Below, piece after piece: positions 8,447 through 17,336 of a DNA stretch of 64,000 nt; position 1 is the stretch's first letter; each line of letters begins with the position of its first letter. The stretch is from an uncultured Shewanella sp. GTDB lineage: Bacteria > Pseudomonadota > Gammaproteobacteria > Enterobacterales > Shewanellaceae. Where the stretch lies: NCBI RefSeq assembly GCF_947501225.1, contig NZ_CANMUW010000013.1:1-64000 (forward strand). The letters run 5' to 3'. The notes below the pieces were generated by a model. That model searched no databases and had not been told where the DNA came from. It saw only the letters and a program-made list of their open reading frames with translations. Position numbers and translations under genes: made by a program.

Positions 8447-9250
8447 ATGAGTAATAAAGTACATTTAGGCCATACAGCCAGAAAACGTTTCGGACAAAAC
8501 TTTTTGACCGATGGCAATGTTATCAACCGTATCGTGGGTGCTATAGCCCCGGATAATGATCATGTTATGGTTGAAATTGGCCCAGGTCTGGGTGCCTTAA
8601 CCGAACCCGTTGCCGCAGCTATCGATAAACTAACGGTAGTAGAGCTGGATAAAGATCTCGTCGAACGACTCCAGGAACACCCGACGCTAAAAGATAAGCT
8701 TGATATTCATCAGGGTGACGCTTTAAAGTTTGATTTCAGTCAGCTGATCGAAGCGGACAAGCAGCTCAAGGTGTTCGGTAACCTTCCCTATAACATCTCT
8801 ACCCCACTCATGTTTCATCTGTTCGAGTTTGCCGAACATATCAAAAACATGCACTTTATGCTGCAAAAAGAGGTGGTATTGAGGCTGTCTGCGAGTCCGG
8901 GAACCAAGGCCTATGGTCGATTGACTGTTATGGCTCAGTACCACTGTCAGGTGCTTCCGGTTCTGGAGGTTCCTCCGGGATGCTTTACTCCTCCGCCAAA
9001 GGTCGACTCAGCCGTTGTCCGTCTCGTACCATATAAAGAGAAACCCTGGCCATGTAAAGATGTTGAACTGCTCAGACACCTGACAACCACGGCATTCAAT
9101 ATGCGCCGTAAGACGCTACGTAACAACCTTAAGCATATGATCACAGATGATGAGTTTACCCAACTCGGTATAGACTCTTCGCTCAGGCCCGAACAGATAA
9201 GTGTCGAGCAATATGTGGCTATGGCCAATCTTGTTATCGACAAAAAATAG
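8447..9250 (+). CDS. rsmA: RsmA (KsgA), 16S rRNA A1518/A1519 dimethyltransferase
   Basis: SAM-dependent methyltransferase that dimethylates two adjacent adenosines in helix 45 of 16S rRNA, a late step in 30S assembly. The 267 aa show the SAM-binding EIGPGLGALTEP (about residue 40) and the catalytic NLPYNIS (about 113), then a helical C-terminal domain. The N-terminal RKRFGQNFL is typical of KsgA. The ATG at 8447 is 13 bp after pdxA, so the two are likely co-transcribed. Confidence 0.96.
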   Translation: MSNKVHLGHTARKRFGQNFLTDGNVINRIVGAIAPDNDHVMVEIGPGLGALTEPVAAAIDKLTVVELDKDLVERLQEHPTLKDKLDIHQGDALKFDFSQLIEADKQLKVFGNLPYNISTPLMFHLFEFAEHIKNMHFMLQKEVVLRLSASPGTKAYGRLTVMAQYHCQVLPVLEVPPGCFTPPPKVDSAVVRLVPYKEKPWPCKDVELLRHLTTTAFNMRRKTLRNNLKHMITDDEFTQLGIDSSLRPEQISVEQYVAMANLVIDKK

Positions 9251-9313
9251 GTCTTTATCATATACCTATTGATATCGTCTTATTCGATACAGATAATCAT
9301 ACCAAGTAAATTT

Positions 9314-9334
9314 AGGGAGGGCTGAGCCCTCCCT
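9314..9334 (+). terminator. Strong hairpin between rsmA and apaG
   Basis: AGGGAGGGCT and AGCCCTCCCT are perfect 10-bp arms around a single G. The following bases (tctttcgcc) are only moderately T-rich, so partial termination or 3'-end protection upstream of apaG is likelier than a full stop. Confidence 0.6.
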
Positions 9335-9355
9335 TCTTTCGCCATAAGGAAAGTC

Positions 9356-9736
9356 ATGACTGCAATCGAAGATTCAATCAAGGTCGAAGTAAAAACCGAA
9401 TATATTGAAGAGCAATCGGATCCGATTGAAGAGAGATATCTGTTCAGATACACGATTACCATAGTTAACCTTGGCGAGAGCGCAGTGACACTGAAGAGCC
9501 GCTACTGGTCCATCACAGATGCGAACAACCACAATAGTGAGGTGCGGGGTCAGGGGGTTGTTGGCGAAACACCAAGGATTGAACCGGACAGTGCATATCA
9601 ATATACCAGTGGTACTGTGATGGAAACCCCTCTGGGAGTAATGGAGGGGAGTTATACCATGATCACCGACGACGGAGTGAGCTTCAAGGCGCAGATCCCC
9701 CTGTTCAGGCTCGCGGTCCCCGGTCTTCTTCACTAG
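9356..9736 (+). CDS. apaG: ApaG (Co2+/Mg2+ efflux-associated protein)
   Basis: Small cytosolic FN3-like beta-sandwich protein of 126 aa; family members include CorD of Salmonella, linked genetically to cobalt/magnesium resistance, but the biochemical role is unsettled. Visible family features are YLFRYTITIVNLGESAVTLKSRYW (from about residue 30), the conserved GxGVVGExP loop (QGVVGETPRIEPDSAYQYTSG) and the closing PLFRLAVP. The ATG follows ATAAGGAAAGTC. It lies 29 bp upstream of apaH in the order normal for Gammaproteobacteria. Confidence 0.95.
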   Translation: MTAIEDSIKVEVKTEYIEEQSDPIEERYLFRYTITIVNLGESAVTLKSRYWSITDANNHNSEVRGQGVVGETPRIEPDSAYQYTSGTVMETPLGVMEGSYTMITDDGVSFKAQIPLFRLAVPGLLH

Positions 9737-9765
9737 ATCACTTAATCCACTTTGAGGCTACACAG

Positions 9766-10590
9766 ATGGCGCACTATTTTGTCGGCGATATTCAAGGATG
9801 CTTTGAAGAGTTACAGCGGCTTCTGAGCAAGGTCGACTTTAATCCGTCACAGGATCAGCTTTGGGCTGTGGGTGATCTTGTGGCAAGAGGCCCGGGCTCA
9901 CTCGAAACACTAAGGTTCTTTCAGCAACTGGATGGCTCAGCCCGGGTCGTACTGGGAAATCATGATCTTCACCTCTTTGCCGTTAACGCTAAAATTAAGC
10001 GGGCCAACCCCAGCGATCATCTGGGACCTTTGCTCTCAGCTCCCGATATCGACTCTCTGATTGGTTGGTTACGATTACAGCCTCTTTATCAGGAGTTTCC
10101 GGAGCACAAGCTGATAATGACCCATGCAGGCGTGCCGCCTCAGTGGGAGCTCGATACCTTGCGAACCGAAGCCGATAGGGTTTCCGCCGCACTACAATCA
10201 CATGACTATATCTCCTCACTCATCGGACAGATGTATACCAATGGCTCAAATCGTTGGCATGACTCTATGACCACAGTTGAGCGCAACATATATTGCATCA
10301 ATGCCCTTACCCGAATGAGATTTTTACACAGTGACGGCAGTCTGGACTTCGGCTGCAAGCTGCCGCCGGCAGCGTGCCAGGATCCTGACCTATCTCCCTG
10401 GTTTGAGCATGCGGGTATTATTAATCAAACCCATACGTTAGTTTTCGGGCATTGGGCCGCCGTTATGGGTAATGTGCCCTCAACAAGTATCCAGGCACTC
10501 GATACCGGTTGCTGTTGGGGCGAGCACTTAACACTTTGGCATTTAGAATCTAATCAAAAAATAACCCAAAGCAGGTTAAAAAAGAGTTAA
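9766..10590 (+). CDS. apaH: ApaH, diadenosine tetraphosphatase (symmetrical)
   Basis: Metallophosphatase that splits Ap4A into two ADP and removes Np4A-type RNA caps. The 274 aa contain the PPP-family motifs GDIQGC (about residue 7), GDLVARGP (about 36) and GNHDLHL (about 64), with downstream His ligands in THAG and FGHWA. The length matches E. coli ApaH. It is the last gene of the lptD-apaH run; a weak AAAAGAGTTA/TAACTTTT dyad follows at about 10580-10600. Confidence 0.96.
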   Translation: MAHYFVGDIQGCFEELQRLLSKVDFNPSQDQLWAVGDLVARGPGSLETLRFFQQLDGSARVVLGNHDLHLFAVNAKIKRANPSDHLGPLLSAPDIDSLIGWLRLQPLYQEFPEHKLIMTHAGVPPQWELDTLRTEADRVSAALQSHDYISSLIGQMYTNGSNRWHDSMTTVERNIYCINALTRMRFLHSDGSLDFGCKLPPAACQDPDLSPWFEHAGIINQTHTLVFGHWAAVMGNVPSTSIQALDTGCCWGEHLTLWHLESNQKITQSRLKKS

Positions 10591-10736
10591 ACTAACTTTT
10601 AAATTGGCCGATAAAAATTAATCACGAGAGCCAACCTGCCCAAGCTATGAATTTTAAAGATATTTTGCGAGGGAAGAGTAACTGACAGCTCAGAGCTGAA
10701 TAGTTGCGGGAAATATAATAATAATCGGAGCGCCCT

Positions 10737-12764
10737 ATGAAAATGAATGTCGCCACAAGAGTCATTGGCGGGTTTACTGTTGTTACCCTGTTACTGATCG
10801 CTTTAGGTGGAGCCTCTCTACTTACCAATAGTAAACTCAAGACAAGTACGCAGGTGCTGCAAGAGCTCAGCCTACCGGCGCTCGAATCCAGTGGCCACCT
10901 TGTCGAGAGCCTGTCAGTCCAGGATACCCAGTTACTCACGGCCTACCATAGCGGAGAGTCGGCACACATTCCGGCAATCGAATCCAAGTTCTCAGAATCC
11001 AGCCAGGCATTTGTCAACGAATTAGATACGCTATCTGCTATTGTCAGCTCTCAGACTCAAGCCGACTTCACCACAGTGATCTCAGATCTGCGCCAAAGTT
11101 ACCTTAACTTTGAAAGTGACGGCAGGAAGATGATCCAAACCAAGCAGAGCGCACTGGTTACCCGAGAGAAGCTGACCTCTAAGTTAGAAGCACTTGAGGA
11201 GGCCGCCGATGATGCCGCGTCTATCTTGTTGGATCTTATCGATCTCGAAATCAGTGAAGACCCCGTCGAGCAACAGATCGCCGCCACAGCCGGTGATATA
11301 GATAACAGCTTGAGTGGTATCGTGAGCACCAGTTTAGATCTGGTCAATAGCCGCAGTAAACAGCAACATGAAACTATTACCAATGAGCTGGACTACTACA
11401 TTAGAAATATCGGCTATAAGCTTGAGTATATCGGGACCAACTGGACTGAAGAGGTTGATGCTGAATTACTCACCGAGATCAATAGCGAAGCGAAGAAAGT
11501 GTTCACTATGCTTGAAGGCGCTGACTCTATCCAAGCCTTAAAGGCCCAACAATTGGATCTCGAGTCAGAGTCAGACCAGATGCTAACACGGGTCGAAAAA
11601 GATACTCAAAACCTTAACCTGAATATGAGAGCCCTGACTGATACCGTAGAGTCAGTCTCTAAAGAGGTGAGTGACAAGGCCATCAGCGATATTGATTCAG
11701 CCAGCATCAACACTATGGTTCTGGTGCTGATTGCAATTATTGTCTCCATCATCGTCAGTGTCGCCGTGATCCGCCCTCTCACGCGTTCACTGGCTAAAGT
11801 TAATAATGCACTGAATATTCTGGCATCGGGTAACTTGACCCATAAACTGGATGACTCGGGTCATGATGAATTTGCCGAACTGTCCAAAAACTGTAATCGA
11901 CTCGTAGATAGTTTACGAAGCCTAATCCAGGGAATTTTAGATCGCTCCAACCAGCTTGCCGCCGCCGCCGAGGAAACCTCTGCCATCACAATGCAAACCA
12001 CCGCAGGTATCCAGGAGCAGAAGAGTCAGGTCGATCAAGTTGCCACTGCAACTACCGAGCTCAGCTCCAGCGCACATCAGGTAACCACAAGCGCCGACAA
12101 TGCACTACAACAGATAAAACAGGCCGATGATGAAGCGCAGCATATGCGAGCCATCGCCGACGAGAATAAACAGACAATTCTGGCGCTGGCCGATGAAGTC
12201 GCAAAAGCTGGAGGCGTGATCAATAAGCTTCACTCAGATAGTGCCTCAATCGGTTCGATTCTGGATGTGATCAGGGGCATTGCCGAGCAAACTAACCTGT
12301 TAGCCCTCAATGCGGCTATTGAAGCCGCCAGGGCGGGAGAGCAGGGTCGCGGTTTCGCCGTTGTTGCCGATGAAGTCAGGAGCCTTGCATCAAGGACTCA
12401 GGATTCTACACAAGAGATACAGCAGATGATTGAGGTACTGCAGCAGGGTGCCCAGGAAGCGGTCTCGGTTATGGACTTAGGGCGCGAACAAGCCAGCTCC
12501 TGTGTCGAGAAAACTGAGCAGGCAAACATAGCGCTGGAAAGTATCAGCGAAGCCGTACATCAAGCTCATGACTCCGGCACTCATATTGCCCATGCTGCAC
12601 AGGAACAAAACATCGTCAGCCAACAGGTTTCAGAGAAACTGGAACATATTGCCGCCATCTCGGAGGAGACATCTACCGGCGCAGATCAGACTGCGCAGTC
12701 GAGCCATCAGGTCGCACAGTTGGCCGAGGAGTTACAGGCATCGGTAAGAGAGTTCACCGTCTAA
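10737..12764 (+). CDS. Methyl-accepting chemotaxis protein
   Basis: Inner-membrane chemoreceptor of 675 aa that should signal to CheA/CheW. TM1 is at about 10-30 (VIGGFTVVTLLLIALGGASLL). A long helical periplasmic domain (about 35-320) follows, rich in Ser, Glu and Gln and of the 4-helix/HBM-like type. TM2 is near 325-347 (VLVLIAIIVSIIVSVAVI), then HAMP and a signalling domain with the hairpin tip EQTNLLALNAAIEAARAGEQ then GRGFAVVADEVRSLA. There is no CheR-tethering pentapeptide at the C-terminus. Ligand unknown. It stands alone, with a terminator at 12798. Confidence 0.94.
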   Translation: MKMNVATRVIGGFTVVTLLLIALGGASLLTNSKLKTSTQVLQELSLPALESSGHLVESLSVQDTQLLTAYHSGESAHIPAIESKFSESSQAFVNELDTLSAIVSSQTQADFTTVISDLRQSYLNFESDGRKMIQTKQSALVTREKLTSKLEALEEAADDAASILLDLIDLEISEDPVEQQIAATAGDIDNSLSGIVSTSLDLVNSRSKQQHETITNELDYYIRNIGYKLEYIGTNWTEEVDAELLTEINSEAKKVFTMLEGADSIQALKAQQLDLESESDQMLTRVEKDTQNLNLNMRALTDTVESVSKEVSDKAISDIDSASINTMVLVLIAIIVSIIVSVAVIRPLTRSLAKVNNALNILASGNLTHKLDDSGHDEFAELSKNCNRLVDSLRSLIQGILDRSNQLAAAAEETSAITMQTTAGIQEQKSQVDQVATATTELSSSAHQVTTSADNALQQIKQADDEAQHMRAIADENKQTILALADEVAKAGGVINKLHSDSASIGSILDVIRGIAEQTNLLALNAAIEAARAGEQGRGFAVVADEVRSLASRTQDSTQEIQQMIEVLQQGAQEAVSVMDLGREQASSCVEKTEQANIALESISEAVHQAHDSGTHIAHAAQEQNIVSQQVSEKLEHIAAISEETSTGADQTAQSSHQVAQLAEELQASVREFTV

Positions 12765-12797
12765 AGGGATGTTATACCAATCAGTATAAGCACACAC

Positions 12798-12826
12798 AAA
12801 AAAGCCGGACACTGTCCGGCTTTTTT
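12798..12826. terminator. Bidirectional terminator between the MCP gene and the 12844 gene
   Basis: AGCCGGACA / TGTCCGGCT stem flanked by an A run on the left and a T run on the right, so it can stop transcription arriving from either convergent gene. Confidence 0.9.
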
Positions 12827-12843
12827 GATATTAACTTTGATAT

Positions 12844-13230
12844 TTAACCGCCCGATACCCGTTCACTAATTGCAGCGGTAATCGCACTGTCACCATGACC
12901 ATTTTCCTCAGCCCACTGAACAACAGTCTTTCCGTCAGCCTCAACAGCTTGCAGATCTGTTACTGAGAGGCGTTTGGCGACAAATTTTCCAACCTTATCT
13001 GAACCACTGTTCATCGCGGTCCGAAGTAGACTATTGCCGTTACAGGAGATACCACCGTAGATGTTGCGCAACTTTACGCGACTCTCTTTTAGCTTCTTAC
13101 GCAAACGGTTCTTATCATCTGCTTGCACATAGTTGCAGATATTGGCCGCCAGCTGGTCATTAGCCTGTACAGGAATAGAAAAAGTAGAAGCCGCGATAAT
13201 CACAGCGAGGGTCGTAGGTAACAGACGCAT
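12844..13230 (-). CDS. Secreted small protein, DUF3718-like
   Basis: Hypothetical 128-aa exported protein. The signal peptide is clear (MRLLPTTLAVIIAASTFSIPVQA then ND). The mature part has two Cys (ANICNYV and GISCNGNSLLRTAM), which may form a periplasmic disulfide, and the ICNYVQADDKNRLRKKL...GISCNGNSL pattern is, to my recollection, that of the DUF3718 family common in Shewanella. The C-terminal third (VEADGKTVVQWAEENGHGDSAI) resembles one ankyrin-like helix pair. The ATG at 13230 follows a GGAG. Function unknown. It stands alone. Confidence 0.65.
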   Translation of the reverse strand: MRLLPTTLAVIIAASTFSIPVQANDQLAANICNYVQADDKNRLRKKLKESRVKLRNIYGGISCNGNSLLRTAMNSGSDKVGKFVAKRLSVTDLQAVEADGKTVVQWAEENGHGDSAITAAISERVSGG

Positions 13231-13330
13231 CCGATACTCCTTTATTATTATTAATTTTTATACTGTAGAGCACCAAACGAGTAAATTTATCTGCCCCACC
13301 CTAAAACCGAAACACAAACACTCAGACAAT

Positions 13331-13813
13331 TTAACATTTTTTCACCAAATTGATAAAGGTATATTCCAAACCTTTCTCATTTATCGAAGTTTGCTCACTT
13401 TCACGCTCCCAGGTTCCATCATCCCATTGTGGAAAATAGGTATCACCTTCAACATCTATGTTGATCTGGGTCAGGTAGAGCTTATCCGCCTGAGGCAGCA
13501 GAGATGAGTAGAGCTGACCACCTCCGATTACAACCAACTCTTCACAGTTTCCGACAACCTCTTTTGCCGCTTCAAAAGAGGTAACACAGGTCACTCCCTC
13601 GATGTTCAGAGATTCCTGACGACTTACCACTATGTTATGACGGCCTGGCAACGGACGTCCGATAGACTCAAATGTCTTTCTCCCCATCACGATAGGCTTA
13701 CCTAAGGTCATCGCCTTAAAGTGTTTAAGGTCCTCAGGAAGATGCCAGGGCATCTGATTATCTTTCCCGATAACACGGTTGTTAGCCATCGCCGCAATCA
13801 TGGCAATCTTCAT
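13331..13813 (-). CDS. folA: Dihydrofolate reductase
   Basis: NADPH-dependent reduction of dihydrofolate to tetrahydrofolate, the trimethoprim target. The 160 aa match chromosomal type I DHFR: MKIAMIAAMANNRVIGKDNQ, MPWHLPEDLKHF (with the catalytic acidic residue in LPEDL), GRKTFESIGRPLPGR and VIGGGQLYSSLLPQ. The ATG at 13813 is preceded by GGAG. Nothing suggests an acquired resistance variant. The neighbours on either side are unrelated. Confidence 0.97.
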   Translation of the reverse strand: MKIAMIAAMANNRVIGKDNQMPWHLPEDLKHFKAMTLGKPIVMGRKTFESIGRPLPGRHNIVVSRQESLNIEGVTCVTSFEAAKEVVGNCEELVVIGGGQLYSSLLPQADKLYLTQINIDVEGDTYFPQWDDGTWERESEQTSINEKGLEYTFINLVKKC

Positions 13814-13875
13814 ATAATCTCCAAGTTTTTGTTTTTAGTGTGCTCACCGATACAGTGAGAGTGGAAATATCCAGG

Positions 13876-14346
13876 TCAGATGACCGGTCGGGTTCGAAAG
13901 TAGAGCAAACTGGGCATAGCTAAGCCCACGGATAACGCACCAAGAATAAACACGGTTTTCAACCCGTTGCTGATCACCTCAGAAGTTAATTCAGGGCTGA
14001 TCTCAGATTGAGCCGTCAGCTGCACCAGTGCTATTACGGTATTAAATGCATATGTACCGGGGATCATAGGAATGATGGCGGCTACTGCATACATCAACGG
14101 AGGTGCCAGGTGACGCTTGGCAAAACCGATAGTGATTAAACCGACAAGCGCAGCGGCAGCAAACGTTGCCCACTCTATCGGCAGGCCGATATACAGCAAC
14201 AGAGTCCTGAAACTATGACCCAGCGCACCGGCAAGGGCGCAGTATGGCAGAAACCGTTTTGGCACGTTAAACACCATAGCGAAGCCGACGGCGGGAATAG
14301 CCGAAAAAAATGCGTCGTTGAGCAGGGCTAATAGAAGTTCCATCAT
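13876..14346 (-). CDS. YjjB-type small subunit of a threonine/serine-exporter-family transporter
   Basis: Membrane protein of 156 aa predicted to be the small half (ThrE_2/DUF3815, YjjB) of a two-gene exporter; in E. coli YjjPB has been linked to succinate export. I choose the ATG at 14346, which overlaps the stop of the upstream yjjP-like gene (ATGA), because the longer reading adds 26 residues with no homologous look. Four to five hydrophobic helices are visible (for example LLALLNDAFFSAIPAVGFAMVF, PPLMYAVAAIIPMIPGTYAF). It should act only together with the upstream product. The actual substrate cannot be told from sequence. Confidence 0.8.
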   Translation of the reverse strand: MMELLLALLNDAFFSAIPAVGFAMVFNVPKRFLPYCALAGALGHSFRTLLLYIGLPIEWATFAAAALVGLITIGFAKRHLAPPLMYAVAAIIPMIPGTYAFNTVIALVQLTAQSEISPELTSEVISNGLKTVFILGALSVGLAMPSLLYFRTRPVI

Positions 14347-15104
14347 AAGAACAGGCCTCCCAACTGCATCGCTATGGTGATGCCTATGACCGAAGAGACG
14401 GTGAGCAGTGTTGCATGCCCCCATCTGGATATTCCGACGTTAAGATGCCCTTTAACCATATCGGATATTGAGTTGATCATAGGAAAGCCCGGCACCAACA
14501 TCAGCACACTCGCAGCCATCGGGAGCTTAGGTGTGTCGGTGAGTGAAAACTGATACCCGAGTTGTGCAATCAAGGTCGTCACGAAAGCCGTAACCGCAAA
14601 GTTAAGCAACAGGTTGAAATGATGCCTGGCGATTGAGAGCCTGACAAACATGCCAAATGATGACGCAACGAAGGTGATCATTGAAGCCGCCAGATCGCCG
14701 CCAAACAGATGACAGAAACTGGCGCATGAAAGGCCTATCATAGGAACTAAATACCGTTTGGGGTATGTTCTGGGCTCTATGCGCGAAACACGCTTTCTGA
14801 CCTCGTTGAGCCCGTACAACCCCTTCTCTGTCAGTAGACAGATCCTAAGTAACTCACAAACGATCGTCATATTGATGCCGTGTTCCCGGGTTCGACGGGT
14901 AGTAGTGACACAGCGGCCATGAACCAGACTGGTTAAAACAAGGGAGTTGGAAGAGATAGAGATTTCAACACTGGCAAGCCCCAGTGCATAGCCTAAGCGC
15001 TGACTTATCTCTTCGACAAGTTCAGATTCAGCGCCATAGGCTAACAGGAGTTGAGCAACCCGGACAACTTGCCGGGTTATATCATTTTGAGTATCTGCGT
15101 ACAC
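14343..15104 (-). CDS. YjjP-type large subunit of a threonine/serine-exporter-family transporter
   Basis: Partner of the 13876 gene: 253 aa with the cytosolic N-terminal ThrE/DUF1212 domain (about 1-115, including GAESELVEEISQRLGYALGL) followed by about five membrane helices (LVPMIGLSCASFCHLFGGDL, VLMLVPGFPMINSISDMVKG and others). Actinobacterial ThrE fuses the two parts; here they are split into overlapping genes, as in enterics. Translational coupling points to a 1:1 complex. Whether it moves amino acids or C4-dicarboxylates is open. Confidence 0.82.
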   Translation of the reverse strand: MYADTQNDITRQVVRVAQLLLAYGAESELVEEISQRLGYALGLASVEISISSNSLVLTSLVHGRCVTTTRRTREHGINMTIVCELLRICLLTEKGLYGLNEVRKRVSRIEPRTYPKRYLVPMIGLSCASFCHLFGGDLAASMITFVASSFGMFVRLSIARHHFNLLLNFAVTAFVTTLIAQLGYQFSLTDTPKLPMAASVLMLVPGFPMINSISDMVKGHLNVGISRWGHATLLTVSSVIGITIAMQLGGLFL

Positions 15105-15174
15105 ACTATTCTCGACAAGTATGGCCTCAAAAAAATAGCCTCAATTTTTAACTGCCGATGAAACGAGACAAGCA

Positions 15175-16335
15175 CTACCTTTGATAAATCACTTCTACAT
15201 CATAGTCGTCATCATCAAAATCATCATCGTCCAGGTCATCATAAGCTTCGTTTAGCGAATCACTATCTTTATGATAATTATCCCACTTAAACTCAACCTC
15301 AGCTTCAACATCAACCTCCTCCTCTTCCGGGAGTGAGTCGATGAAATCGATCAACTTAAGACAAAGATCTTCTGTGCCTTCGCGGTTATATGCGGACATG
15401 GTGAAGACTTCACCTTTCCAGTCCAGCTCTTTCACGATATGGTCGATTCGCTCCTGAAGCTCCTCTTCGAGCAAGAGATCTGTTTTATTGATAACTAACC
15501 AGCGAGGCTTACTCGCCAGCTTTGGCGAATGCTTTTCAAGCTCACCCACGATAGCTCTTGCCGACTCAACAGGATCGCTGCCATCGATCGGCTCGATATC
15601 CAAAAGGTGCAACAACACACGACAACGCTCAAGGTGCTTGAGGAAACGGACACCAAGACCCGCGCCATCGGCAGCCCCCTCGATCAAGCCGGGGATATCT
15701 GCAATAACGAAGCTCTGTCCATGCCTTGGGTTAACAACACCCAGATTAGGCACTAAGGTGGTAAACGGGTAATCAGCAACCTTAGGTTTAGCCCTGGATA
15801 CAGCACGGATAAACGTCGACTTACCCGCATTAGGCATACCAAGAAGGCCAACATCGGCAAGCAACATCAGTTCAAGTTTAAGGCTGCGAACCTCACCAGG
15901 AGTTCCAAGCGTCTTCTGTCTCGGTGCCCGGTTAGTACTGCTCTTAAAGCGAGTATTCCCTAAGCCATGAAATCCACCTTTGGCCACAAGCATTCTCTGA
16001 CCATGAGTGGTTAAATCTCCAAGAGACTCTTGGGTTTCTTCGTCGATCGCACGCGTGCCAACGGGAACCTTAAGAATTAAGTCCTTACCACCATGCCCTG
16101 TGCAATCACGGCCTCGGCCGTTCTCACCACGTTCGGCACGATGAAAGCGTTCAAACTGGAAATCGATAAGTGTGTTAAAACTTTCATCTGCTTGCAGATA
16201 TACACTACCGCCATCACCACCATCGCCGCCATCCGGGCCGCCATCGGGTACATATTTTTCGCGTCTGAAACTCACGCAACCACTACCGCCATCACCAGCT
16301 TCGACTCTGATCACGGCTTCATCGACAAACTTCAT
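15175..16335 (-). CDS. obgE: ObgE/CgtA, ribosome-associated GTPase
   Basis: Essential GTPase in 50S maturation and stringent-type control. The 386 aa begin at the ATG at 16335 (preceded by AGGAG; an upstream in-frame start adds only six residues). The Gly-rich Obg fold (about 1-158) is followed by the G domain with GMPNAGKSTF (G1), DIPGLIEGA (G3) and NKTD (G4), then a very acidic tail (DDLDDDDFDDDDYD). It lies downstream of rplU-rpmA on the same strand, the conserved order, but a weak terminator-like hairpin separates it from rpmA. Confidence 0.96.
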   Translation of the reverse strand: MKFVDEAVIRVEAGDGGSGCVSFRREKYVPDGGPDGGDGGDGGSVYLQADESFNTLIDFQFERFHRAERGENGRGRDCTGHGGKDLILKVPVGTRAIDEETQESLGDLTTHGQRMLVAKGGFHGLGNTRFKSSTNRAPRQKTLGTPGEVRSLKLELMLLADVGLLGMPNAGKSTFIRAVSRAKPKVADYPFTTLVPNLGVVNPRHGQSFVIADIPGLIEGAADGAGLGVRFLKHLERCRVLLHLLDIEPIDGSDPVESARAIVGELEKHSPKLASKPRWLVINKTDLLLEEELQERIDHIVKELDWKGEVFTMSAYNREGTEDLCLKLIDFIDSLPEEEEVDVEAEVEFKWDNYHKDSDSLNEAYDDLDDDDFDDDDYDVEVIYQR

Positions 16336-16423
16336 ACTTACTCCTGGCACCACAGACTAAAAAGATTATACGTCTTTCTCTCTTAGGTCGCCAAAAAACA
16401 ATTTATAAACCCATTAAAACAAT

Positions 16424-16448
16424 AAAGCCCCACCAAAGGCGGGGCTTT
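16424..16448 (-). terminator. Terminator-like hairpin after rpmA
   Basis: AAAGCCCC and GGGGCTTT arms, with a CC/GG inner pair, lie 29 bp beyond the rpmA stop; the minus-strand downstream side is T-rich (ATTGTTTT). It may attenuate read-through into obgE. Confidence 0.7.
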
Positions 16449-16476
16449 AAAAAGCAATCTTAGCTTAAGCTAAAGA

Positions 16477-16731
16477 TTAACCTTCGATGCTAATGAACTT
16501 GCGGTTCTTAGGACCTTTAACTTCGAACTTAACTTTACCGTCAGTCAAAGCGAATAGAGTATGGTCACGACCAATACCTACGTTTACACCAGCGTGGAAC
16601 TTAGTACCACGTTGACGAACAATGATGTTACCAGCAAGAACTGATTCGCCACCAAAGCGCTTTACACCAAGACGTTTACTTTCTGAATCGCGGCCGTTAC
16701 GAGTAGAACCGCCAGCTTTTTTATGTGCCAT
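16477..16731 (-). CDS. rpmA: 50S ribosomal protein L27
   Basis: Ribosomal large-subunit protein whose N-terminal tail reaches the peptidyl-transferase centre. The 84 aa [20 protein letters not shown] and [10 protein letters not shown] are diagnostic. There is no cleavable N-terminal extension of the Firmicutes type. The ATG at 16731 follows TTAGGAGTC, and rplU lies 15 bp upstream. Confidence 0.98.
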
Positions 16732-16746
16732 GAGTTAGACTCCTAA

Positions 16747-17058
16747 TTAAGCGTTGATAGCTGTAATTTTAACTTCGGTGAACCATTGACGATGGCCCAT
16801 TTTCTTGTCGTGGTGCTTACGACGACGGAACTTAACAATAGTTACCTTCTCAGCACGGCCGTGGCTGATAACTTCAGCTTTAACCTTACCACCTTCAACT
16901 AAAGGTGCACCTACGTGTACAGTCTCACCGTCAGCAACCAAAAGAACTTGGTCAAACTCAACAGTTTCGCCTGTAGCGACTTCTAATTTTTCTAGACGAA
17001 CAGTATGGCCTTCAGCAACACGATGCTGCTTACCACCACTTTGAAAAACAGCGTACAT
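16747..17058 (-). CDS. rplU: 50S ribosomal protein L21
   Basis: Large-subunit protein of 103 aa from the ATG at 17058 (MYAVFQSGGKQHRVAEGHTV), the same length as E. coli L21; an 8-residue upstream extension is possible but atypical. The C-terminal RRRKHHDKKMGHRQWFTEVKI is characteristic. First gene of the rplU-rpmA pair, divergent from ispB with the shared promoter region at 17059-17336. Confidence 0.98.
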   Translation of the reverse strand: MYAVFQSGGKQHRVAEGHTVRLEKLEVATGETVEFDQVLLVADGETVHVGAPLVEGGKVKAEVISHGRAEKVTIVKFRRRKHHDKKMGHRQWFTEVKITAINA

Positions 17059-17336
17059 AGCTATTTTACTCCGATATTTCAAACACGCCGGCTCATTATG
17101 TGAGGCAGGGGTGTTATAAAAGCTTTAATGACAATGGTCGCGGAGTTTACGCTAAGAACAGCCACCTGACAAGCCTTAATTGAGTAAGAATAAAAAAAGA
17201 TCGGAATTTATCTCACAATCTTCTTCTAATACTGTCTTGAATGGCGTTTCTTAGGTAGAATCCCTACCATTATAACATTTATGCCTTCATTTGGGCCGCC
17301 TTTTTTATTGCAGCCCCACAAAACCAGAGCCTATAT

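Noticed and set aside
13880..13900. GGTTCGAAAG, reminiscent of a tRNA T-loop
   Set aside because: It lies in the coding end of the yjjB-like gene and has no acceptor or anticodon stem around it.
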